Source: Flavobacteriales bacterium UBA7468 (GTDB taxonomy: Bacteria; Bacteroidota; Bacteroidia; Flavobacteriales_D; Crocinitomicaceae). Taken from it: a stretch of 64,000 nucleotides of DNA. Each line of letters begins with the position of its first letter. Positions within the stretch are counted from its first letter, which is position 1. Positions 44,167 through 52,626 of this stretch are shown here, in pieces. Below the pieces are notes generated by a model. The model did not search any database. It worked only from the letters and a program-made list of their open reading frames with translations, and was not told the origin of the DNA. A program made the translations under genes and the position numbers. Where the stretch lies: assembly GCA_002478565.1 (NCBI GenBank), contig DLPC01000025.1, positions 19,929-83,928 on the forward strand. Reading direction: 5' to 3'.

Positions 44167-45134
44167 TGAAGCACATTTTTCGCCTACTTTTTTTGTTGAA
44201 TTTCAGCTTTGCATTTGCACAAAAAAATGTCTTCTTGAGCCTAGCCCCTAAATTCGGCAACCAAGATTTTCAATTGCTAGAAAATTACACTGGAAACGAT
44301 GGGGTGGTGGTTGAAATCGAACATTTCAACTATTATTTATCAGACGTTCAATTGTTTCACGATAACGGGCAAAGTACTTTTTTACAAACTGGTATTTGGT
44401 TAGTCACACCAACAAATTTTAATATTTATCTAGGTTATTTGGATGTCAATCAAATTGATTCTATCAGTTTTATGATTGGAGTGCCCAAAAGATACAACAC
44501 ACAAAGTGGGGCCTTGGCGCAAGATATTTCTACTTACCCAGAAACGCATCCCCTTAGCTTCCAAATGCCATCCATGTATTGGGGCTGGTCTTTTGGTTAC
44601 ATGCACATGATAGTTGGTGGAAAAGCAGACTCTAACAACGACAATGTGCCAAATAGCTATTTTGAATTGCATAATCTGGGCAATAACAACCAACAAATGG
44701 TTACTTTGCCCGTTCTTCAAACTGATTTAATCAATCAAACAGAACTTCACTTCAATTGTCATGTGGATCGTTGGCTCAATAATATCACCCTTGCAAGTGC
44801 AGGCGTACAGCACGATGAAACAGGCTTGAATCTCACAATCATGCAAAATGTCTTGAGTCAAGATGTTTTTTCGCTAGATGCAGCGGCTGCTCTATCAGAT
44901 AAACAACCCGATTTTATTAAATGGACTCAAACTAATAACGAAATTCAAATCCAAGGGCTTTCAAATAACCATCTTACTTTTGTTGAATGTATTGATGCAC
45001 AAGGACGCATTCTGGTATCCCATCCCATTGAAAAAGATAGCTATTTACTAAACACCAGCGCCTTACCAAAAGGGCTTTACCTACTTAAAATTAGTACGCA
45101 AAAAGGAAACAAAACCCTCCGGATTTTTATCTAA
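44166..45134 (+). CDS. MbnP-family protein with T9SS sorting domain
   Basis: A 322-residue exported protein with a signal peptide at 1-19 (NFSFAFAQ). Residues about 22-235 match the MbnP family: VVVEIEHFNYYLSDVQLF near the start, then the conserved aromatic motif PSMYWGWSFGYMHMIVGG with Trp139 and Trp141. In studied MbnP proteins a Trp is oxidised to kynurenine by the diheme partner MbnH, and the protein binds copper. Residues about 248-322 (VECIDAQGRILVSH ... LPKGLYLLKI) are a T9SS-type C-terminal domain, so this form is probably surface-exposed. The next gene is the MbnH-like partner, starting one base after this stop. Confidence 0.85.
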   Translation: MKHIFRLLFLLNFSFAFAQKNVFLSLAPKFGNQDFQLLENYTGNDGVVVEIEHFNYYLSDVQLFHDNGQSTFLQTGIWLVTPTNFNIYLGYLDVNQIDSISFMIGVPKRYNTQSGALAQDISTYPETHPLSFQMPSMYWGWSFGYMHMIVGGKADSNNDNVPNSYFELHNLGNNNQQMVTLPVLQTDLINQTELHFNCHVDRWLNNITLASAGVQHDETGLNLTIMQNVLSQDVFSLDAAAALSDKQPDFIKWTQTNNEIQIQGLSNNHLTFVECIDAQGRILVSHPIEKDSYLLNTSALPKGLYLLKISTQKGNKTLRIFI

Positions 45135-46124
45135 ATGAGCAAACTCTTTGCATTTCTTGCTGCAACAATCATTCTAGGATTTCTTATCCTGCGTTGTAGT
45201 TCTGGGCAAGATTTCAATGCAAGTTTAGCTGTCCCTACACCAATAGACAATCCTCAATCTTTGGCAAAAATTGCTTTAGGACGGCAATTATTTTTTGACA
45301 AAAGGTTATCCATTGATGGTACAATTGCTTGTGCCAGTTGCCATGACCCACAAAAAGCTTTTACTGACCAACTTTCTAAAAGTCGCGGCATCAAAGGTCA
45401 ACTAAGCGAGCGAAATGCTCCCAGCCTACTCAATGCGGCTTTTTTAAAAACCGCCATGTTTGATGCACACCTTGCCTCACTTGAACTACAGGCAATTGTT
45501 CCTATTCAGGAACCCGTTGAGATGGGGCACAACATGAAACTACTCCTTCAACAATTGCGTCAAATACCTGAATACCAAGCTGCTGCTCAACGCATTTTTC
45601 AACGTGATTTTGATGCGTATGTACTCACGCGTAGCCTAGCGGCTTTTGAACGCAGTTTGCTCTCAATGAATGCACCATTTGATCGTTATATTGCAGGTGA
45701 TCAAAAAGCAATGAATCATGATCAAATTGCCGGATGGAAACTTTTTTCAGAAAAATTATACTGTACGCAGTGTCATCCGGCTCCCTACTTTACGACCCAT
45801 GTTGCTGCAAATAATGGGCTCTATGCTTCTTACGAAGGTAAAACGGATCTGGGGCGTTTTAGAATTCATCATGACTCTAGTGACATCGGAAAGTTCAAAA
45901 TTCCATCTTTGCGCAACATCCCACTAACCTTTCCTTACATGCACGACGGTAGCATACAAAGTCTAGATCAAGTGCTTGCACATTATCAAAAAGGAGGGGC
46001 AAAAAATCCACAACAAGACCCCCGAATAACACCATTTGTATTGAGCCCAAACGAGAAAAAACAATTGCTTGCTTTTTTTGATGCTTTGATCGATACTTCC
46101 TACTTGAAGCGAGATAGGTTTTAG
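45135..46124 (+). CDS. Diheme cytochrome c peroxidase (MbnH/MauG-like)
   Basis: A 329-residue exported protein of the bacterial cytochrome c peroxidase/MauG superfamily. The N-terminal segment (1-20) is hydrophobic and followed by Cys21, possibly a lipoprotein anchor though the -1 residue Arg is atypical. The two c-type heme sites are Cys66-Ala-Ser-Cys69-His70 and Cys210-Thr-Gln-Cys213-His214. QEPVEMGHN and FKIPSLRNIPLTFPYMHDGS are standard family stretches. Pairing with an MbnP gene points to MbnH-type action: oxidation of Trp in the partner rather than peroxide removal alone. Confidence 0.9.
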   Translation: MSKLFAFLAATIILGFLILRCSSGQDFNASLAVPTPIDNPQSLAKIALGRQLFFDKRLSIDGTIACASCHDPQKAFTDQLSKSRGIKGQLSERNAPSLLNAAFLKTAMFDAHLASLELQAIVPIQEPVEMGHNMKLLLQQLRQIPEYQAAAQRIFQRDFDAYVLTRSLAAFERSLLSMNAPFDRYIAGDQKAMNHDQIAGWKLFSEKLYCTQCHPAPYFTTHVAANNGLYASYEGKTDLGRFRIHHDSSDIGKFKIPSLRNIPLTFPYMHDGSIQSLDQVLAHYQKGGAKNPQQDPRITPFVLSPNEKKQLLAFFDALIDTSYLKRDRF

Positions 46125-46135
46125 CCGAGATTGCT

Positions 46136-46143
46136 TACCTTTG
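46136..46143 (+). promoter_or_regulatory. Candidate -7 element for aspS
   Basis: TACCTTTG fits TANNTTTG and ends 19 bases before the aspS ATG (46163). The next upstream TTG is too far to be a good -33 element. Confidence 0.5.
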
Positions 46144-46162
46144 TTGCTTCAAAAACAAAGCT

Positions 46163-47908
46163 ATGTATCGCTCACACACCTGCGGAGAATTAAGATTAGA
46201 ACATGTCGGAACCAATGTAACCTTAGCTGGATGGGTTCAGCGCTCCCGAGACCTCGGAGGCATGACCTTCCTCGATCTCCGAGATCGCTATGGCATAACA
46301 CAATTGGCCTTCAATATGGAGTCTAATCCTGCGCTTTGTGAGCAAGCCAGAAAACTTGGTCGTGAATTTGTCATTCAAATTGATGGGCAAGTTATTGAGC
46401 GCAGTAGCAAAAATAAAAACATGCCTACTGGCGAGGTAGAAATCTTAGTAACAGCACTTAAAGTGCTCAACGCTGCGAAGCTGCCACCTTTCACAATTGA
46501 AGACGAAACCGATGGTGGCGATGAACTGCGTATGCAATACCGCTACCTCGATTTACGCCGCGGTCCGGTTCAACAAAAATTGCGCTTGAGAAATCAAGTG
46601 GCGCTAGAAACTCGCAAATACCTCGACTCCAAAGAATTTTTGGACGTTGAAACTCCTGTCTTAATCAAGTCTACTCCAGAAGGTGCTCGAGATTTTGTAG
46701 TTCCTAGCCGCATGAACGAAGGACAATTTTATGCGCTGCCGCAATCGCCGCAAACTTTCAAGCAACTTTTAATGGTCAGTGGCTTTGACCGCTACTACCA
46801 AATTGTCAAGTGTTTCCGCGACGAAGACCTACGTGCCGATCGCCAACCAGAATTTACACAAATCGACTGCGAAATGGCTTTCGTAGAGCAAAATGATATT
46901 TTGGAGATGTTCGAAGGCTTGATCAAACATCTATTTGCCACAGTTAGAGGTGTTCAGTTTGAAGAGGCTTTCCCACGCATGACATACGCCGAGGCCATGG
47001 AGCGCTATGGTTCAGATAAACCAGACATCCGTTTTGGGATGGAGTTTGTCGACCTCACAAAATTGGCACAAAGCAAAGATTTCGTTGTTTTCAATAGCGC
47101 TGAGTGCGTTCTTGGTATCAATGTTGAGGGAGCTTCAGAATTTACACGCAAACAACTCGATGAACTCACTGAATGGGTTAAAAGACCACAAATTGGCGCC
47201 AAAGGCTTGGTTTATGTGAAGTGTAATACAGACGGTACATTCAAGTCAAGTGTCGATAAGTTTTATACCGAACAAGATCTCCAAGCAATGGCTGCTCAAG
47301 CTCAGGCTAAACCCGGAGACTTACTCCTACTGCTTTGCGGAGACCTCGCCAAAACACGCAAGCAACTTAATGAGCTCAGATTACATTTAGGTACCGAGCT
47401 TGGGTTGCGCGATCCTAATGTATTTAAACCGTTGTGGGTTCTTGACTTCCCGTTACTAGAATGGGACGAAGAGAGCGGCCGTTACCATGCCATGCACCAC
47501 CCATTTACTTCACCAAAACCAGAAGATTTTCACCTAATTGATACCGAACCAGGTAAAGTCCGTGCCAATGCCTACGACCTTGCCATGAATGGCGTAGAGC
47601 TCGGTGGTGGTTCAATTCGTATCCATGACCGCGCTTTGCAATCTAGAATGTTTGACTTGCTTGGCTTCACCAAAGAAGAAGCCCAAGCACAATTCGGATT
47701 CCTGATGTCTGCCTTTGAATACGGCGCTCCACCACATGGTGGTTTGGCCTTTGGTCTTGATCGTTTGGTAGCTACAATGGGGGGCTCGGAATCTATCCGA
47801 GACTACATTGCTTTTCCTAAAAACAACTCAGGTAGAGACACGATGATCGATGCGCCATCGCCACTAAACGACGCGCAATTGAAAGAACTCGGTATCAAGC
47901 TCAACTAA
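46163..47908 (+). CDS. aspS: Aspartyl-tRNA synthetase
   Basis: A 581-residue class II synthetase of the bacterial type. The N-terminal OB anticodon-binding domain starts MYRSHTCGELRLEHVG and has VQRSRDLGGMTFLDLRDRYG. Motif 2 is CFRDEDLRADRQPEFTQID and motif 3 is GLAFGLDRLVATMGG. QFYALPQSPQTFKQLLMVSG is the aspartate site region, and a GAD insertion domain (about 285-410) is present as in full-length bacterial enzymes. It loads aspartate onto tRNA(Asp). gatCAB genes were not seen here, so possible mischarging of tRNA(Asn) cannot be judged. Confidence 0.97.
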   Translation: MYRSHTCGELRLEHVGTNVTLAGWVQRSRDLGGMTFLDLRDRYGITQLAFNMESNPALCEQARKLGREFVIQIDGQVIERSSKNKNMPTGEVEILVTALKVLNAAKLPPFTIEDETDGGDELRMQYRYLDLRRGPVQQKLRLRNQVALETRKYLDSKEFLDVETPVLIKSTPEGARDFVVPSRMNEGQFYALPQSPQTFKQLLMVSGFDRYYQIVKCFRDEDLRADRQPEFTQIDCEMAFVEQNDILEMFEGLIKHLFATVRGVQFEEAFPRMTYAEAMERYGSDKPDIRFGMEFVDLTKLAQSKDFVVFNSAECVLGINVEGASEFTRKQLDELTEWVKRPQIGAKGLVYVKCNTDGTFKSSVDKFYTEQDLQAMAAQAQAKPGDLLLLLCGDLAKTRKQLNELRLHLGTELGLRDPNVFKPLWVLDFPLLEWDEESGRYHAMHHPFTSPKPEDFHLIDTEPGKVRANAYDLAMNGVELGGGSIRIHDRALQSRMFDLLGFTKEEAQAQFGFLMSAFEYGAPPHGGLAFGLDRLVATMGGSESIRDYIAFPKNNSGRDTMIDAPSPLNDAQLKELGIKLN

Positions 47909-47933
47909 TTGATTTTACAATTGTTTAAAACGT

Positions 47934-48713
47934 ATGAGCACAAACATTGAACAATTACAGGCAGCCCTGCTACCCTCCCGAGAGCGCTTATTGGCACATC
48001 CAATGTATGCCAAAATTAATAGCCTAGAAGATTTTCAGCGCTTTATGGAACAACACATCTTTGCGGTGTGGGATTTCATGAGTTTATTAAAATCTTTGCA
48101 ACGAGAGCTTACCTGTGTTGAAGTTCCGTGGGCGCCGAAGGGTTCACCGACGACGCGTCGCTTCATCAATGAAATTGTGCTCGGAGAAGAATCCGACCAG
48201 GATCAAGATGGCAATGTACTAAGTCATTTTGAAATGTACCTCGACGCCATGCAACAAATTGGCGCAGACACCATGCCAATTCATCAGCTTACAGAATGGC
48301 TATCTTACGGGAAAAGTCTGGATGAAGCACTTTATCAGTTAAGAATCAATGAAGAAACGCGCGAATTCGTGCACTTCACTTTTGAGGTTATCAATAGTGG
48401 ACAATTGCACAAAATCGCGGCTTTGTTTACTTTCGGGCGCGAAGACCTCATCCCGGATATGTTTATTGAAATCTTGCGCGAAATGCAACGCCAAGGTCAA
48501 CACAACATCGACAAACTCCTTTATTACCTCGAGCGTCACATAGAAGTTGATGGAGGCGACCACGGCCCAATTTCATTAAAGATGATGGAAGAAATCTGTG
48601 GCTCAGATGCCAATAAATGGAAAGAAGCTACAGAAGTATCGCTGCTTGCACTTGAAAAGCGTTACCAACTATGGAGCGGTATAGAAGCATCCATCGAAAG
48701 CTCCGCACAATAA
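47934..48713 (+). CDS. DUF3050 family protein (heme-oxygenase-like fold)
   Basis: A 259-residue soluble protein. The family pattern is clear: LLAHPMYAKINSLEDFQRFMEQHIFAVWDFMSLLKSLQR (in pieces), VPWAPKGSPTTRRFINEIVLGEESDQD, and HFTFEVINSGQLHKIAALFTFGREDLIPDMF, with regularly placed His and Glu residues (for example HIFAVWDF and ILREM... YYLERHIEVDGGDHG) that suggest a di-iron site in a helical, heme-oxygenase-like fold. The function of DUF3050 is unknown. It follows aspS by 25 bases. Confidence 0.85.
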   Translation: MSTNIEQLQAALLPSRERLLAHPMYAKINSLEDFQRFMEQHIFAVWDFMSLLKSLQRELTCVEVPWAPKGSPTTRRFINEIVLGEESDQDQDGNVLSHFEMYLDAMQQIGADTMPIHQLTEWLSYGKSLDEALYQLRINEETREFVHFTFEVINSGQLHKIAALFTFGREDLIPDMFIEILREMQRQGQHNIDKLLYYLERHIEVDGGDHGPISLKMMEEICGSDANKWKEATEVSLLALEKRYQLWSGIEASIESSAQ

Positions 48714-48735
48714 ACTGTTACTATTTAGCGCGCTC

Positions 48736-50199
48736 TTAACTCCAGGATGTGCCGTCTTTGCCATCCTTGACAACAATACCTGCCTTCGCCAAACCATCTC
48801 TAATCTGATCCGACGTTGTCCAGTCTTTATTGCTGCGTGCTTGTTGGCGTAAATCCAAGACTAAATCCATAACGGGTGCCAAGCGCGTTTCAGTCTGGTT
48901 ATTTTCTGCTTGTAACCCCAGAACATCATGAATGAAGGCCTGCATGGCGGTTCTTAACTTGGCTTGGTCAGCAGCTGAAATACTGGCCGATCCGTCATTG
49001 ACAAGATTGATCTGTTTAACAGCTTCAAAAAGATACGAAACCAAAATAGGCGCGTTGAAGTCATCGTTCATTGCCTTATAAAAGGATGCTACCAGCGCGT
49101 CTACATCAAAAGACGAGGTGCTAGTCGGAACTTTATCGAGTGTCTTGAGTCCTTCTATTAATCTTTCATAGCCCTTCTCAGCAGCATTCAACGCTTCTTG
49201 TGTAAAATCGAGGTTGCTACGGTAATGCGCCTGCATCATGAAAAACCTGACCACATTTGCCGAGTACGATTTTTCGAAAAGTCCGGTGCTGCCATCAAGA
49301 ATTTGCTTTGGCAAGAAGTAATTGCCAAAAGACTTTGACATTTTCTGACCATTGACATTCAGCATATTGGCATGCATCCAATAGCGTGCAGGGTTACAGC
49401 CAAAGGAACCGCAACTTTGAGCAATTTCGTCTTCGTGGTGCGGGAATTTGAGGTCCATCCCGCCTCCGTGAATATCAAATTGCTTCCCTAAATATTTGGT
49501 GCTCATGGCTGTACACTCTATGTGCCAACCTGGGTTTCCATTACCCCAAGGTGAACGCCAAATTTGCATATCGTTTGGATTCGCCTTTTTCCAAAGTGCA
49601 AAATCTGCAAAAAAGCGTTTCTCGTCTTGGGCATTTAGGCTACGGGTTTCATTTTCTAGTTCGTCTACTTTTCTGCCACTTAAAATACCGTAATGGAAAT
49701 CTTGCATATAGCGACGCGTATCAAAATAGACAGATCCATTTACCTCGTAAGCATAGCCATTGGCTATAATTTGCTCGATGATTTCTATTTGTTCTTGAAT
49801 ATGCTGTGTTGCCGTTGGCTCAATGCTAGGAGGTAATAGATTGTAAATGCGCTGCAGTTCTTGAAACTTAACCGCATATTTATAGACGATTTCCAAAGAT
49901 TGCATTTGTGCAGCCTTTGCGGCCTCGCCAATGCTATCTACCTCTTGACCAGCAGAATTGGTGATGTGTCCGGCATCTGTGATGTTGCGAACATATTTTA
50001 CTGAAAAACCTAAATGCAGTAAATAACGATATATCAAATCAAAGTTGATGAAAGTACGCATATTACCCATGTGTGGCTCGCTATACAAAGTGGGGCCACA
50101 AACATACATGCCAACATGGCCCTCTATGAGTGGTTTGAAGGTTTCTTTTTCACCTTTGAGGCTATTGTATATGACGAGTTGGTCTTGCTGTGCTTTCAT
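48736..50199 (-). CDS. cysS: Cysteinyl-tRNA synthetase
   Basis: A 487-residue class I synthetase that loads cysteine onto tRNA(Cys). The zinc and cysteine site residues are in MYVCGPTLYSEPHMGNMRTF (the HIGH signature as HMGN), GNPGWHIECTAMSTKYLG and HGGGMDLKFPHHEDEIAQS. The KMSKS loop is KMSKSFGNY. I start at the ATG at 50197-50199 because the TANNTTTG element (50217-50224) lies downstream of the longer reading from 50271, which would therefore not be on the transcript. Confidence 0.97.
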   Translation of the reverse strand: MKAQQDQLVIYNSLKGEKETFKPLIEGHVGMYVCGPTLYSEPHMGNMRTFINFDLIYRYLLHLGFSVKYVRNITDAGHITNSAGQEVDSIGEAAKAAQMQSLEIVYKYAVKFQELQRIYNLLPPSIEPTATQHIQEQIEIIEQIIANGYAYEVNGSVYFDTRRYMQDFHYGILSGRKVDELENETRSLNAQDEKRFFADFALWKKANPNDMQIWRSPWGNGNPGWHIECTAMSTKYLGKQFDIHGGGMDLKFPHHEDEIAQSCGSFGCNPARYWMHANMLNVNGQKMSKSFGNYFLPKQILDGSTGLFEKSYSANVVRFFMMQAHYRSNLDFTQEALNAAEKGYERLIEGLKTLDKVPTSTSSFDVDALVASFYKAMNDDFNAPILVSYLFEAVKQINLVNDGSASISAADQAKLRTAMQAFIHDVLGLQAENNQTETRLAPVMDLVLDLRQQARSNKDWTTSDQIRDGLAKAGIVVKDGKDGTSWS

Positions 50200-50216
50200 C
50201 TGGCTTGTAATTAAGG

Positions 50217-50224
50217 CAAATTTA
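50217..50224 (-). promoter_or_regulatory. Candidate -7 element for cysS
   Basis: TAAATTTG on the minus strand fits TANNTTTG and ends 17 bases before the chosen ATG at 50199. It decides the start of the gene. Confidence 0.5.
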
Positions 50225-50249
50225 GAGAAATTTGCGGCATCATTTTTGT

Positions 50250-50257
50250 TAAGTTTG
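50250..50257 (+). promoter_or_regulatory. Candidate -7 element for the DUF4783 gene
   Basis: TAAGTTTG fits TANNTTTG and ends 4 bases before the ATG at 50262, a leaderless arrangement. TTTG at 50231-50234 is 15 bases upstream as a possible -33 element. It is divergent from the cysS promoter. Confidence 0.5.
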
Positions 50258-50261
50258 AAGC

Positions 50262-50648
50262 ATGAATACAATTTACAATTTCTTTGCCTTTTTGCTTGTT
50301 AGCTTAAGCCTGAGCGGAGATCTTCCCTACACAACTATTCAACGTGGCATGGAGCTCAATGACGCACATGCAATTGTCAGTTTAGGTAGGGATAAAATTG
50401 TGATGCAACTTCCTGGAACAGAGGGTGCTTTTCCATTGGCACAGGCAGAAATGATTTTAAATAATTTCTTTCTAAAATATCCTAAAGGAACCTTCATCTT
50501 CAGGTATAAAAACAGCAAGTCTATAGAAGGCAACGGCACCATCATAGGGTCCTACTTAACCAAAGGAAATAGTTTTAGAAGTACCTTCCAATTTCGCAGT
50601 GGGAAATACGAGCAAAAACTAGAAAGTTTGAGTATCGTAAAGGAATAA
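50262..50648 (+). CDS. DUF4783 family exported protein
   Basis: A 128-residue protein with a signal peptide (about 1-19, FAFLLVSLSLSG). The mature part has the NTF2-like pattern of the DUF4783 family: IQRGMELNDAHAIVSLGRDKIVMQLP, PLAQAEMILNNFFLKYPKGTFIF, and two closing strands GTIIGSYLTKGNSFRSTFQF. This is a Bacteroidota-restricted family of unknown function. The stop is immediately followed by the end of the convergent glycosyltransferase gene. Confidence 0.75.
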   Translation: MNTIYNFFAFLLVSLSLSGDLPYTTIQRGMELNDAHAIVSLGRDKIVMQLPGTEGAFPLAQAEMILNNFFLKYPKGTFIFRYKNSKSIEGNGTIIGSYLTKGNSFRSTFQFRSGKYEQKLESLSIVKE

Positions 50649-52583
50649 TTAAGCTTGCTGGCCCCTATTTTCTTTCAAAGTATTGAAGAAAATAATTCCA
50701 TAACCAATGGCTAACATCAAATGGAATGGAACCATTCCTAAATCACCATAAATGGCACGATTTACAGCTGTAAATCCAAAAGTTACCATAAAGATTCCTT
50801 CTAAAATATTGATAATTGAAAGACTCTTTTTGTCGTATTTATTTCCTTTGAACTCGTCCTTTTTAGCGACATTGAACTTTGGTGTACGCACAAACGAACT
50901 TTTGATGCCTAAATAGCCTTCAATAACGGCAACAGCATTACTCAGACCAAGCGCCATAGAAACCGTTAAGAATTGTACAAAACGACCCAAGAAACGGAAG
51001 AGATCACCAAAGAAATTACCTTTTTTATCGCGGTATGAATTCCAGTAGTAGAAGCCTAAGAAAATCGTACTAGAGAAGAAATACATTCCATATTTGATGT
51101 ACACATTTAAATCAGAGAAGGAATCTTTGATGTGAAGTACCGCCAAACTCAAAAGGGAAAGAATCAAGATGAAGAAGAAAACTGAAGAATTGAATAAGTG
51201 CGCCAATCCATGAACACGATCAGATAACTTTAATCCTTTGGTGGTAGCCAGGCGCTTCCACATTTTGATAAATACTTCAGCTCCACCTTTCATCCAACGG
51301 TGTTGTTGGCTTTTGAGTGCCGACATCGTGATTGGTAATTCAGCTGGTGATTCGACTTCTTCAAGATAAACAAACTGCCAACCTTTCATTTGTGCGCGGT
51401 AGCTCAAGTCGAGGTCTTCAGTAATAGTGTCGTGTTCCCAACCTCCGGCAGAATCTATGGTTGCACGGCGCCATACTCCTGCTGTACCGTTGAAGTTGAT
51501 GTAGTGTCCACTTGCATTGCGGCCGCCTTGTTCTATAGCAAAGTGCCCATTGAGGCCAAATGCTTGAAGTTCCGTTAGCAAGGAATAATCTTTATTGAGA
51601 TGACCCCAACGCGTTTGAACCACACCTACCTTATCTGAATTGAAATATGGAATAGTGCGCAATAGGAAGTCTTTGCTCGGAACAAAATCAGCATCGAAAA
51701 TAGCAATGAACTCTCCTTCTACTTTGTCCATGGCAGCGTCAAGAGCGCCCGCTTTGTAGCCTGTGCGGTCCACACGGTGAACATGCTGGATATTGATGCC
51801 CCGCGCAGCAACTTCGGCACATTTATTGGCAATGATGTCTTTGGTTTCATCTGTGGAGTCGTCCAATACTTGGATTTGAAATTTATCGCGTGGGTAATCC
51901 ATTTCGGCTACCGTTTCGATGATGCGCTCTGCAACATACATTTCGTTAAACATAGGTAACTGCACAGTAACTTTAGGCGCATTCGCCAAATCAAAAGCAG
52001 GGGTTACTCTACTCTGCTGTTTCTTTTTGTTTCGGATATAAGCAATGGCTAAGCTCAATTGTATGACGCTGTAAAAGAAGATCAGTACCAAGCAAGCTCC
52101 GTAAATAATCAAGATAACCCTTGCCGTCATGTGTGACCAATAGTGCTCCTTTACTACTGTTTTTCCATTCACTGTCATTTGGCGGTCGCCCCAGTTGAAT
52201 AACCAAGAAACTTTGAGTTGAGCTGTAAATGGTTGTGTTTTACTAAAAGTATAGTGTACCTTGTGTTCTTTAGCATTGGTCTCAAATACTTTTAGTGTCG
52301 TGGCACGGTAGTCTTTATCAATGAGACTGAGTCTTGACTTCCCAATTGGTACGTTGCGAAAGGTGAACTTACCGTTTTCGTCTGTTTCTGAGGTGTAAAC
52401 CTTTCCAGTGACCAATGAAGTAAGCTGGACCTCAACTTCTTCTACCTCAGCTTTAGTTTTGTAATCAACCAGAAAACCTTCGATTTTTTGAGAGACTGGA
52501 CCGTTATATCCAATTTGTGTTTTGTTAGCAAATGTGGTGCCGACAAATAGGCTGAGTAGTGCGCTTAAGAGTAGTTTATTCAT
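50649..52583 (-). CDS. Membrane-bound glycosyltransferase family 2 (cellulose synthase-like)
   Basis: A 644-residue inner-membrane processive-type glycosyltransferase. After a signal sequence (1-19) comes a CarboxypepD-regulatory-like beta-sandwich (about 31-112), unusual at this place, then a membrane helix (about 153-183), the GT2 domain (about 203-435), and four or more helices to the C-terminus. Catalytic residues: Asp241-Asp242 (VLDDSTDET), Asp297-Ala-Asp299 (IFDADFVP), Thr388-Glu-Asp390 (ITEDLDLSYRAQMKGW) and Gln426xxArg-Trp430 (QQHRWMKGG). The set D, DxD, TED, QxxRW is that of cellulose and other beta-glycan synthases. No bcsB or partner gene is adjacent; the product is unknown. Confidence 0.88.
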   Translation of the reverse strand: MNKLLLSALLSLFVGTTFANKTQIGYNGPVSQKIEGFLVDYKTKAEVEEVEVQLTSLVTGKVYTSETDENGKFTFRNVPIGKSRLSLIDKDYRATTLKVFETNAKEHKVHYTFSKTQPFTAQLKVSWLFNWGDRQMTVNGKTVVKEHYWSHMTARVILIIYGACLVLIFFYSVIQLSLAIAYIRNKKKQQSRVTPAFDLANAPKVTVQLPMFNEMYVAERIIETVAEMDYPRDKFQIQVLDDSTDETKDIIANKCAEVAARGINIQHVHRVDRTGYKAGALDAAMDKVEGEFIAIFDADFVPSKDFLLRTIPYFNSDKVGVVQTRWGHLNKDYSLLTELQAFGLNGHFAIEQGGRNASGHYINFNGTAGVWRRATIDSAGGWEHDTITEDLDLSYRAQMKGWQFVYLEEVESPAELPITMSALKSQQHRWMKGGAEVFIKMWKRLATTKGLKLSDRVHGLAHLFNSSVFFFILILSLLSLAVLHIKDSFSDLNVYIKYGMYFFSSTIFLGFYYWNSYRDKKGNFFGDLFRFLGRFVQFLTVSMALGLSNAVAVIEGYLGIKSSFVRTPKFNVAKKDEFKGNKYDKKSLSIINILEGIFMVTFGFTAVNRAIYGDLGMVPFHLMLAIGYGIIFFNTLKENRGQQA

Positions 52584-52615
52584 GGAGTAAGCAACAAGAA
52601 ATTGAAAATAAAAAG

Positions 52616-52623
52616 CAAATATA
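52616..52623 (-). promoter_or_regulatory. Candidate -7 element for the glycosyltransferase gene
   Basis: TATATTTG on the minus strand fits TANNTTTG, 32 bases before the ATG at 52583 and immediately after the stop of the S46 peptidase gene, suggesting the glycosyltransferase has its own promoter. Confidence 0.45.
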
Positions 52624-52626
52624 GAT

